A program made the position numbers and the translations under genes. DNA of 46,080 bases, from the NCBI RefSeq assembly GCF_002104995.1, contig NW_024468313.1, forward strand, positions 1 to 46,080, read 5' to 3'. Below are positions 38,551 to 46,080 of this stretch, piece after piece. The first letter of the stretch is position 1. Every line of letters begins with the position of its first letter. The DNA comes from Linderina pennispora (taxonomy: Eukaryota; Kickxellomycota; Kickxellomycetes; Kickxellales; Kickxellaceae). The notes under the pieces were generated by a model, which did not search any database, was not told the origin of the DNA, and saw only the letters and a program-made list of their open reading frames with translations.

Positions 38551-38684
38551 GCAGGGGCCAGCAGGGGCCAGCAGAGGCCAGCAGAGGCCAGCAGAGGCCA
38601 GCAGAGGCCAGCAGAGGCCAGCAGAGGCCAGCAGAGGCCAGCAGGGGCCAGCAGAGGCCAGCAGAGGCCAGCAGAGGCCAGCAG
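38551..38684. repeat. 10-bp minisatellite, 13 copies of GCAGRGGCCA
   Basis: Thirteen consecutive copies: two GCAGGGGCCA, seven GCAGAGGCCA, one GCAGGGGCCA, three GCAGAGGCCA, then a partial copy. The A/G variant position is not random; a block of G-type copies recurs, as expected from unequal exchange. Confidence 0.95.
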
Positions 38685-38953
38685 CCTGATTCTGCTCGGC
38701 ACCACAAATGTCAGGCGTGTGCGGTGCCGGCCAAGACCAGCTGACAGCTGCCGCGCCATGTATTCGGAAGCAGCGTTGTTCTGCACTCGGGTACCTAGGG
38801 AGAGGCACCAGTCAGCAACGGCAAAAGGGGCTAGTGCAGAATGGTGGTGTTCCTGAATCTTCCACTTGCTTAGCGCCAAACAGCCGCCTCCTCCACCTCT
38901 CCACGTCTACACCGCTGCTGCCGCTGCCACTGCCGCCGCTGGCTGCCGCTGCG

Positions 38954-38960
38954 TATAAAT
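38954..38960 (+). promoter_or_regulatory. Likely TATA box of the F-box gene
   Basis: GCGTATAAATACC about 570 bp before ATG 39527. The implied long leader is C/T-rich and contains CAG/CAC repeats; an intron in the leader is possible but not resolved. Confidence 0.4.
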
Positions 38961-39280
38961 ACCGCTGCATCAGCGCCGTGTTTTTTTGCCTGTGTCCAAT
39001 GCCCGATTAACCACTGCCCAGACTCGCCGCCTCATCCACCACCTTCCAGTCTCTCACCTCTGCCATTGCCATTCTGTCTCAGCTTCGTGCGCCTTGACAC
39101 CTGCCCTCCCGAAGTTTTTTCCAGCAACCACACACTGGGCTCCGCCGCTTTGACAATCTCCCGCGCCGCTCCGCCGTAGCCTGGGTCAATCGTCCGACTT
39201 TGGGTTCGCCTACCTCGTCTGTGCGGGAAGCCGTATCTTGTTTCCACTCTGGCACACTGGGCACAGCAGCCATATAGTGA

Positions 39281-39370
39281 CAGCAGCAGCAGCAGCAGCA
39301 GAAACACTAGCAACACCAGCAGAAACACTAGCAACACCACCAGCAACACCACCAGCAAGCCCTCGCTCGG
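39281..39370 (+). repeat. (CAG)7 followed by AACACCAGCAG-type repeat in the leader
   Basis: Seven CAG copies at 39281-39301 are followed by imperfect AACACYAGCA units. The tract lies between the presumed TATA box and the start codon of the F-box gene. Confidence 0.8.
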
Positions 39371-39526
39371 TCCACACAACTACTCGATCGCCTCCCAGAC
39401 ACATTTCATCGACAGTGCGCTTCGAATGAACTCGTAGTAATCCCGAGCCCCGCTTCCCCCACCCCTCCTCTCTCCAAGCAAACCACCTCCTTCTTGTCCT
39501 GCACTGCCAGCCCGCTTTCCCAGACA

Positions 39527-41228
39527 ATGGCCCTCGCCCAAACTCTATCTCTGCCGCAGGCATACGTAGGAACACCCGCCGCACGCGATGCCGTGCGGTG
39601 CCCGGCGGCCCAGGACACACAGCCCACAGGCGCCGCCGCGGCTATCAGCCTGCCATCCGACGTTATCGATGCCATCGCAGATGCCTTGATAGCAATCGAT
39701 GTGGGTGCAGCACATGCCACGGCTACATCACCATCGCCATTGTCGCCGCATGCGTCGGTGCAGCGCCTCTGCTCAGCCGCCAATCAGACACACCGCGCGC
39801 TGGCGCTCACTGCCGACGCACAGCGGATTCTGCGGATGCTGGCACAGGTCAGCCGCAACTGGCGCCAGGTGCTGCTGCACCGGGCCTGGCGCTCGGTCGA
39901 GCTCACCGGGTCCGCCAGCCCCGACGCCCAGACCATCCACGCTTTTGCCGGCGGGTGTGCGCGTCGGCTGGCAGTGCCATGGGGCGCGATGGCGGCGCCG
40001 GTCTCATGGCTGACTCAGGCTGCCCATTCCGGCAAGCAGCTCGAGTTCGTCGGCGTCAGCCTCGACTCGGCGCGCCAGCCAGACCGCACCCACATTGACC
40101 GGCTCGACGCGATCTTTGGCACCCAGGTGTGGCCACGCGTCGAGCACCTCGACATGTCGTTCATGCCGCTGATCTCGTACCACGGCCTGGCTGCACACAT
40201 CCAGCGCACGATGCCGGAGCTGGCCACCATGCGGATCGGCGGGTATGTGCCGGCCACGGCGCTGGCCGATATCCTCGGATCCAGCCTGCACCTCAGGTCG
40301 CTGGAGATCTCGGCCAGCGTGTGGGCAAACAGCGGTGGATCGGTCAGCACGCTGCGTCGCAGCTCGGCGTCGTCGTGGAGGTCGTCGACGTCGACCGTGG
40401 TGCCGCCTGCATTTGGCGATGCTGACGACGCAGAGGCAGCTGTGACCAGCACGCCCAGCGATGCCGATGGCGACCGTCTCGAGCCGTGCTCGTCGTTGGA
40501 CACGCTGGCAGTAACAGGCGAGGCACTGCGCGCACCCCCGGTTCTGTCGTTTGCTGTCAACCACGCTGCAACCCTGACCACGCTGCATCTCCTCGAGAGC
40601 GACTACAAGATCATGAGCATGCTGCGGGTTGGCCGCGTTGACGAACGACACCAGGTATCGGTCGAGTACGGCTCGTCCATCATGGTTCTGCGGCGCAACA
40701 CCAACGCCGCCAGCACCACCAGCACCACCAGCAGCGGCAATTCAATGACAGTTCACAGCAGCATGTGCTGGACAGCCCTGCGGTCGCTCCACATCCACCA
40801 GTACACAATGGCGCCGCGTGAGAACACACGGCTGTGCATATCGGCACGCAACATGCCGGCACTCGAGGAACTGGCGATTGGTAGAATGGAGCCGTGCGAC
40901 AACCACCACCCAGCACCCACCGCAATGGATGCATCGCAGGTGCCGCAACTGCGTGGACGGTTCGCCAAGCTGGTCCGCATTAAGGCGCCGGTGTTTGACA
41001 TTGGGTCGCTGCGCGGCGAATGCTCCGGCACTCAGGTATCTCAACATCACAGGCACAGGCGGCGGATCCTCTGATACTGGTCCGTCGATGCTGCCGACTG
41101 GCAACGACATCCAGTCACTGGTCTCTGCCGGAATACCGCTACAGCGTGCTGTTGTCTGTGACCCAGGTTGTCCCATTAAGTTTAGTAGCTATGCATCTTG
41201 GCCATGCATACACCCTCAATATCAATAA
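39527..41228 (+). CDS. F-box/leucine-rich-repeat-like protein, one frame break near the 3' end
   Basis: ATG 39527 starts MALAQTLSLPQAYVGTPAAR. An F-box-like region follows (ISLPSDVIDAIADALIAID, an insert, then LAQVSRNWRQVLLHRAWRSV), and after it leucine-rich segments at irregular spacing (VEHLDMSFMPLISYHGLA, LRSLEISASVWANSGG, LRSLHIHQYTMAPREN, ALEELAIGRMEP). Such proteins are substrate adaptors of SCF ubiquitin ligases. The frame as it stands ends at 41074, but just after DIGSLR (near 41012-41017) the next leucine-rich repeat (ANAPALRYLNITGTGG) continues in another frame to a stop at 41228; one extra G in CTGCGCGGCGAAT explains this. The substrate is unknown. Confidence 0.65.
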
Positions 41229-41487
41229 TCTAGTAATATGAACGATCCAAAGCGATGACACATGTCGCCATTAAATACCACCTGACAAAACCTGTGGTAT
41301 GTGGGGTTGGCCCCATGAGATGCATGTGTGATAGTAATTTATTTTTAATAACACATTGAAAGGCATGTACAGGATGGTTGCCTAATGATGAATGCAATAA
41401 CAAGAGAAACAGCTCGTGGCCACGCATTGAATGTACAGTAGAGCAGCCAACTACTGAGCATATGTGTGAAGTCCCCGAAATGTCTGG

Positions 41488-42535
41488 TCAGATGGATATC
41501 ACACTGACGCGAACACGCCCATCGGAGTCGCATATTGGGCGGCTGTTCTTGTGTGTCGAATGTAATAGTTCCTTGTACTCAACGAAGAGTTTCATTCCGA
41601 CTCCCTGCGATGGACGTACTCCACCCTTCGGCAAGACAACCTGGGCATGATACTCGGTGGGGTAGGCAACATTCGAGATAGCAAGCACAAACGGTCCATT
41701 TATCACATCCCTGCCGCGGCCGACATTGTGAAGCCATAGTCCAGTCCACGTTTCGCCGTTTGAGAGACTGAATTTCTTAAGCAAACGAAGCTTGCACTTG
41801 ACTCCGTGCAGCTGGAACGTCTCACTCATTGCATCCGGAATAAGACAGTCTAGGCTATTGATGTACCAGTGATATGTCTCGTACGGACGATTCCTTCCAC
41901 TATTCGGCAGCCAGTGATCTCCAAAAGTACGTGTGTCCAGTACGCTGGTCTCTGGGCGAGGTGCTCGAAGGCAAATACGTCAGCCTTGTACTTGTTGTAA
42001 ATATCATCCAGGCGGCCTCGAATATTGTATCCCTCGCCGTTCGTTGCTTCCGTATACATGTCGAATTCTGTATCAAATTTGTGTTTCCTGGAAACACCGC
42101 ATTATCCAGGGTAGCAAAGAATGCCAAGCCTGCGATCTCAAGCATACGTGGGTCGTTGCTCAGCCGCGTAATGTGCTTTGTTAGAATCATCTTTTCTCTG
42201 TGTGTGCCTCGAGTTCCACGCTGGGTTGCTAGATATTCATGCACCAGATGAAGCATGCCAAACTCATCTACTTCAGAATGGTCGTTTCTGTGGTTTCCCT
42301 TGCCACTGCTTTCATGGCGTGAGATTTGGTGTGGGTAATGGGAGCCTATCTGATAGTATGCGTTACCTGAATTGCCCTGTCGACCAACGGGCTCAGTTGG
42401 CTGTTGTGTTTGGGGCTGCTCGTCATTCCGCACACCAACACCAAAACCAAATATCCCAGCTGCCCTGGAAGAATAATCAGCAATTTGGCTGCTTTCCATG
42501 ACCCTGTGTATGTGTTCTGGGTATGTTTGGTCCAT
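41488..42535 (-). pseudogene. Unrecognised gene broken by two single-base shifts
   Basis: ATG 42535 (MDQTYPEHIHRVMESSQIAD) opens a frame with a Gln/Pro/Ser-rich N-terminus and a helical part (EKMILTKHITRLSNDPRMLE). Near 42093-42100 the protein-like sequence moves to another frame (KFDTEFDMYTEATNGEGYN, YNKYKADVFAFEHLAQRPAY), and at a T-run (41923-41926) it moves again (DHWLPNSGRNRPYETYHW, then MSETFQLHGVKCKLRL, NGETWTGLWLHNVGRGRD) to a stop at 41488. Joined, it would be about 350 residues. No family was recognised; the C-terminal half has the look of a beta-rich domain. A TATA box 100 bp upstream is intact, so the breaks may be recent or sequence errors. Confidence 0.5.
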
Positions 42536-42633
42536 TAGAATTGCGTGAAAAATGTGTGCTGATAAAGAGTAGTAAAATATTGTGTAGAGAGGATAGGGGG
42601 TATGATTTTTTTTTGGAAGGGCGGCTGTTGCGC

Positions 42634-42642
42634 ATTTATATA
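42634..42642 (-). promoter_or_regulatory. TATA box of the broken unknown gene
   Basis: TATTATATAAATGCG on the minus strand, about 100 bp upstream of ATG 42535. Confidence 0.6.
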
Positions 42643-43171
42643 ATACATTAGGCTGCGCGAAGGTTGCAATGCACCTATTATTAACCTGCACTTCATGCCC
42701 AGACATAATTTTCTCCTTTACCAAGGCTTTTCTGATCAAACCTGTCACAGGGTTCTCCACATGCGCGGTAGATGACTACCCATCTGCGGCCACAACCTCC
42801 CCATCCCAGACACATCAGCCTTCTGCTGCGGATTGGACAGGGAGCGTATCTCATAATGCGGCGCACGCTTCGGTATTTTTAACAGCCTGTCTGGGTACAG
42901 CAATGCGGTATTTGTGAAGGCACTTTAAAAGACGCAGTTGAATACACGCACGCTGGTATTATCGCCTTCCAGGCTGTACTTTTTTCTTTTTTGACGAATG
43001 AAGACGTAGGTATTGAAGATTAGCAGGCTGGTTGTCATAAAATGCCGCATGATCATGCGCTTTTCATATTACCAGAACGAAAAGGAGCAATCCATATTAT
43101 TGGCATTACCTAAAAGGCAAACAACAGAAAATAATGCTACAGTGTATTAGCTGAGCGGATACATGGGCTGC
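42643..43171. other. Intergenic stretch, no gene seen
   Basis: Spacer between the broken unknown gene and a small secreted protein gene, both on the minus strand. Only short frames without protein character occur. Confidence 0.5.
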
Positions 43172-43363
43172 TCACAGTAGCCATTCATGCGGGATCAACA
43201 TCTCTATGGCATCTACGTGCCATTCGCTTGCAGTCTTAGGAACAGCCTCAAGGGTAACAGGCACAGTAGCTGGGAGATGCATTCGATAGCCTGGCCTCTC
43301 AATCACAGGGGCGGCAGTAGCGATGGAGAAAAGTGTATAATGTGCGAGTGTCAGTAGATTCAT
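43172..43363 (-). CDS. Small secreted protein, 63 residues
   Basis: ATG 43363 starts a signal peptide (MNLLTLAHYTLFSIATAAP). The mature part of about 44 residues has Pro/Val/Thr (MHLPATVPVTLEAVPKTA) and ends in acidic/hydrophobic sequence with two Trp (SEWHVDAIEMLIPHEWLL). It contains no Cys and no known domain. A TATA box lies 60 bp upstream, the shortest spacing in the window. A role in the wall or as a signalling peptide is conjecture. Confidence 0.6.
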   Translation of the reverse strand: MNLLTLAHYTLFSIATAAPVIERPGYRMHLPATVPVTLEAVPKTASEWHVDAIEMLIPHEWLL

Positions 43364-43718
43364 GGTTTTGGTGTTAGCTATAAATGTGAGATATCGGGTA
43401 GCAGGGTGGTCCAGCTAACGACCTTTTATAGTCCCTTTATACATACAGAAGCTTAGACTATATTAGCTAGGCTGAGCCCACGAACGAGTGAATGTTGGCT
43501 GCTGAGCATACAGCTAATTAGCCAGTGCACAGCAAACGGGTGCCCATGTATGCGATCATTGGGGGATAAGTGAATGTGGCCACAATGCTCATTGTAGAGA
43601 CTGAGGAGGGTAATATAAGAAGTGGCTCCTGTCAATTAATTTGAGGGCACTATTGAACATCGGGTGTATACGTTTTTCAATGCCAAGAAACAGAATATCT
43701 AAACAGTGCTGGTAACGC
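43364..43718. other. Spacer with promoter of the small secreted gene
   Basis: Contains the TATA box at 43423-43430 and the 3' end of BCD1. No other gene was seen. Confidence 0.45.
43423..43430 (-). promoter_or_regulatory. TATA box of the 63-residue secreted protein gene
   Basis: CTATAAAAGG on the minus strand, 60 bp upstream of ATG 43363. Confidence 0.6.
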
Positions 43719-44816
43719 CTATTTCTCCTTGGTCTTGTTTTCGTCGTCACTATCCTCCGAATCTGATGGTGACGACGACTCGGATGAGCTCGACGCGCTG
43801 CTCTCAGAGTCACTAGCCTGGACCGCAACGGGGATGTCGAGAATCGTAATCCGTGGTTTCCAAGTCGAGTTGGCGGTGCTGAATAGACAAAGAACGTCGG
43901 GAACTCAACAACTGTCTGGTATACAAGCTGGGTATGAAGCGGCTGGCAGGGGTCAATGCGATAAAATGTCGGCTTGTTTGCTGGTGTGTCTTGTGCCTTG
44001 ATCAGCCAGGTAAGCTCGGTGACTGCGCTAGTGGCAAACTTGGCCTTGATGGCATCCAGTGTTGGCCGAGGATGTTCGATTGAATATATGCTCACTGCCG
44101 TCGTCGGAGGGCAGACTGATCTTGATAAAGTCCTGCTTAGCACGCTTGCGTGGGGAGACGTGTATCGGCAGCGCTCGAGGTTACAGTGTCAACCGGCTTC
44201 TTACTATCGCTAGAGTTGAACAGCAGCAGGCGCTCCCACAGATCCCCAAGCTGGCATACATCGTGGAAGCCGGTCTCGATCCATTTGTCTGCCACGCCCT
44301 CCAGCTCAGGCACCGAAACCTCAATGGTCCACACTAGCCGCGAGTGTGACTTTGACCACAGCGTCTTGTTCTGCGCATGTCTCTGGATTCCGGGCTCATA
44401 TACCGAATACTCACATTGCGGTTCACCCGGGCACGCGTCACGGTATTCTTTTGCGTCAGAGTGAGGGTAGTAGCGCCAGGCCTGCTTGCTGCATTGGCTT
44501 TCTGCCCTTGCTTGCATTGCCTGTAGGCACACCTTGCTCCTTGACGAGGCGGGTCAGGTTATCGTGGTCGCGCGAAAGCTCCTGCAAAAAGCCATAGTCG
44601 CTCATCAGGGTGTTGGCGTCGTATTCGGCTCGCTTAACAAACTTTGTGCGGTCGCGCTGGCCGCTGCATCCAGTCTCCTGCTTGTGCTCCTTTGAGCAGG
44701 CGGCCGAGCATGTGCGTGCCATGCACCCGGGCATTTGTACTTTGCATCGTTGGTCCGGCACTGCTGACATTTTCCACAACCCGCTTCCGCTTCTCACCTG
44801 CTTCGTGGTCTGACAT
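43719..44816 (-). CDS. BCD1: Bcd1/ZNHIT6, box C/D snoRNP assembly factor, frame broken about six times
   Basis: Bcd1 is needed for the stability of box C/D snoRNAs in the nucleus. Read across frames, the minus strand gives MSDHEAGEKRKRVVE, then a HIT-type zinc finger (CQQCRTNDAKYKCP, GCMARTCSAACSKEHK, C in QETGCSGQRD), SDYGFLQELSRDHDNLTR, the core strand region (YEPGIQRHAQNKTLWSKSH, RLVWTIEVSVPELEG), RKRAKQDFIKISLPSDDG, TLDAIKAKFATSAVTELTW, YRIDPCQPLHTQLVYQ with VVEFPTFFVYS, and an acidic Ser-rich tail ending at TAG 43719. The frame changes near 44771, 44728, 44470, 44180, 44085 and 43890. Where the site can be fixed, one base is missing from a short run. Because the gene is essential in yeast, either an intact copy exists elsewhere or this stretch of sequence contains errors. 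Confidence 0.8.
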
Positions 44817-45424
44817 CTGTGGTATCGCAATTGGGATGGGGCAGGTAGGTGTTGGTAATACGCGACCTAACCCCTCCAAGAATTTCAGCTCCGGAATTTG
44901 AACCGCGAGGGGAGAGTGCCTGGATATGGGGTCCACTCGCTAAAATGCCGGCCGATCCGGCTTGATCATCCCACCCACTGCATCTTCACAATATGTAGCA
45001 ATTCGACATTTGGGTATTAATAGAATCCCAAGCAAACTTGTATTAGTGCACGGTCAGGTGCAGGCGCATTGGCCTGGGTTGGTGGAGAACTGGAGTGGCA
45101 CTCGTGGAAAAGACAAGCAGGCAATCGTTGCAGCAGCGAGCATGGGCATGTGAGCGCCGCTGCAAAGGCCGGTATCTGCTTTCACATGCCTACAGGTGTT
45201 TGAACACTTGCCTTATTCACGCGAACGCGGCGGTCGGAGCTTTATCTCTCGGTGCACCAGACGCACCAGCGGAGGACAGCAATTCGCCGGCGCATTTGAA
45301 GAGATTTTCACCTGCAAAGTGGCTCCTGCCACCACCCACCCACCAGGGCTCGAGGGGTCTATTCGCAGCTTGCGATCATGTGCAGCGAATTGTTTGCTAG
45401 ATGCATTGAGAGGGGGCGCAGAGG
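44817..45424. other. Divergent promoter region of BCD1 and the acyltransferase
   Basis: No gene was seen. Frames on both strands are short and without recognisable protein. Confidence 0.45.
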
Positions 45425-45431
45425 TATATAA
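45425..45431 (+). promoter_or_regulatory. TATA box of the carnitine acyltransferase gene
   Basis: GGTATATAACG, 157 bp upstream of ATG 45588, followed by a C/T-rich leader. Confidence 0.65.
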
Positions 45432-45587
45432 CGAGTGCAGTAGCCGTGCACTCGAAGAGACTTGCTCCCCCACGCTTTTCTCTCTACTCCCTCGGTCTGT
45501 TTCATAAACATTATTCTGCGTCTCTCCGACTATCGTCGTATCCCAGCCCATCACACGCACTTACACGCCATTCCTAAGACACCATCA

Positions 45588-46080
45588 ATGAGCGCAGAAC
45601 CAAGACCGCACATGCTCTCGATGCAGAGCAAGCTCCCGCGTCTGCCAATCCCGCCGCTTAAGCAGACAATCGACCAGCACCTTGCGGCCATCGCCCCAAT
45701 AGTCGGAAGTGACCAGGCGGCGCTTGCGGACTCGCACAAGCGGGCAACCGAGTTTCTGAAGGTGGCGGACCGGCTGCAACAGCGCCTGATAGCCTACGAG
45801 AGACACAGCCAAACAGCTGGCTCGAGCGGTGGTGGTTCGATTATGCGTATCTGAGCTGGCGCGAGGGCCTGTGCATCAACTCAAACTACTGGATTGCATT
45901 CGTCGAGGACCCACATGCCTACGGTCTGGCAACGCCTGCCAGCGTCCTGGTAAGCAACCCCGAGCACCGCCAAGGCAAGGTCTGGGACAGCCGCGAGTAC
46001 GGCGAGTTCCAGATCCGGCGCGCGGTAAAGTTCATCCAGAAAACCCTGGACTTCAAGGACTTGTTGCCGACGGCCAGAAT
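45588..46080 (+). CDS. Carnitine O-acyltransferase (probably acetyltransferase), 5' part with one frame break
   Basis: ATG 45588 starts MSAEPRPHMLSMQSKLPRLP. The family entry motif LPRLPIPPLKQTIDQHL (about residues 15-31) is followed by a helical part. The next conserved block (NSWLERWWFDYAYLSWREGL, CINSNYWIAFVED) lies in another frame; one base missing in CACAGCC near 45803-45810 accounts for this, since the frame as it stands stops at 45854. The second part stays open to the right edge (VWDSREYGEFQIRRAVKFIQ). The enzyme moves acetyl or acyl groups between CoA and carnitine, linking peroxisome, cytosol and mitochondrion. The active-site His lies beyond the window, and the compartment cannot be told: the N-terminus is not a clear mitochondrial presequence. 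Confidence 0.82.

Larger units (their letters stand above)
37638..38953. other. Spacer with microsatellite and minisatellite
   Basis: Between SEC3 and the F-box gene. Long open frames here come from the repeats and carry no recognisable protein. The stretch contains a CAG run and the 10-bp minisatellite listed separately. Confidence 0.5.

Noticed and set aside
37882..38856. 324-codon plus-strand frame across the minisatellite
   Set aside because: Created by the 10-bp repeat and CAG run; no signal peptide, family or promoter.
41000..41060. Very short intron in the F-box gene (GTATCT...CACAG)
   Set aside because: Only about 17 nt long, far below any functional intron; a one-base shift is simpler.

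Overview
The window looks like fungal nuclear DNA. Genes are dense and lie on both strands, introns are few and short (79 to 274 nt, GTAAGT/GTACGT donors), and the gene set includes NADP-glutamate dehydrogenase, ribosomal protein L5, Pam16, exocyst Sec3, an AAAP transporter, a YIL108W-type metallopeptidase, carnitine acyltransferase, Bcd1 and Nth1. The GC-rich coding style, scarce introns and many secreted Ala/Pro/Tyr-rich repeat proteins fit an early-diverging fungus, perhaps Kickxellomycotina-like. That placement is inference. Most genes carry a clear TATA box 60 to 160 bp upstream of the ATG, which helped choose starts.

Layout. 0-5.6 kb: a secreted KYK-repeat protein leaving the left edge, a decayed secreted gene, an endonuclease III gene (NTH1) with three frame breaks, and two unrecognised small genes. 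5.9-11 kb: an EFM2-like methyltransferase, a large secreted Pro/Tyr/Gly-rich protein with a basic tail, and a 52-residue secreted peptide. 11.8-21.1 kb: a metallopeptidase with a jacalin-like tail, a one-intron amino acid transporter, and a 1192-residue secreted Ala-Pro repeat protein with a very basic tail. 21.1-27.4 kb is gene-poor: it holds a TATA box with splice-like signals but no clear gene, the decayed C-terminus of a Fanzor (eukaryotic TnpB relative), and a 3-kb stretch rich in GATAAG sites. 27.4-37.6 kb: NADP-GDH, RPL5 (two introns, the second carrying a box C/D snoRNA candidate), two secreted repeat proteins, and PAM16/SEC3 sharing a divergent promoter. 37.6-46 kb: a spacer with a 10-bp minisatellite, an F-box/LRR gene, a broken unknown gene, a 63-residue secreted protein, a heavily frame-broken BCD1, and the start of a carnitine acyltransferase.

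Two themes stand out. First, eight predicted secreted proteins, most of low complexity, are scattered through 46 kb; they probably serve the cell wall, spore surface or extracellular matrix. Second, single-base frame breaks are concentrated at both ends (0-4.2 kb and 41-46 kb), while about 18 kb of coding sequence in the middle is intact apart from the Fanzor relic. Since Nth1, Bcd1 and carnitine acyltransferase are conserved and Bcd1 is essential in yeast, local sequence error is at least as likely as gene decay. The most interesting candidate is the snoRNA in RPL5 intron 2, which has perfect C, C' and D boxes and a 14-nt match to a conserved part of the large-subunit rRNA.
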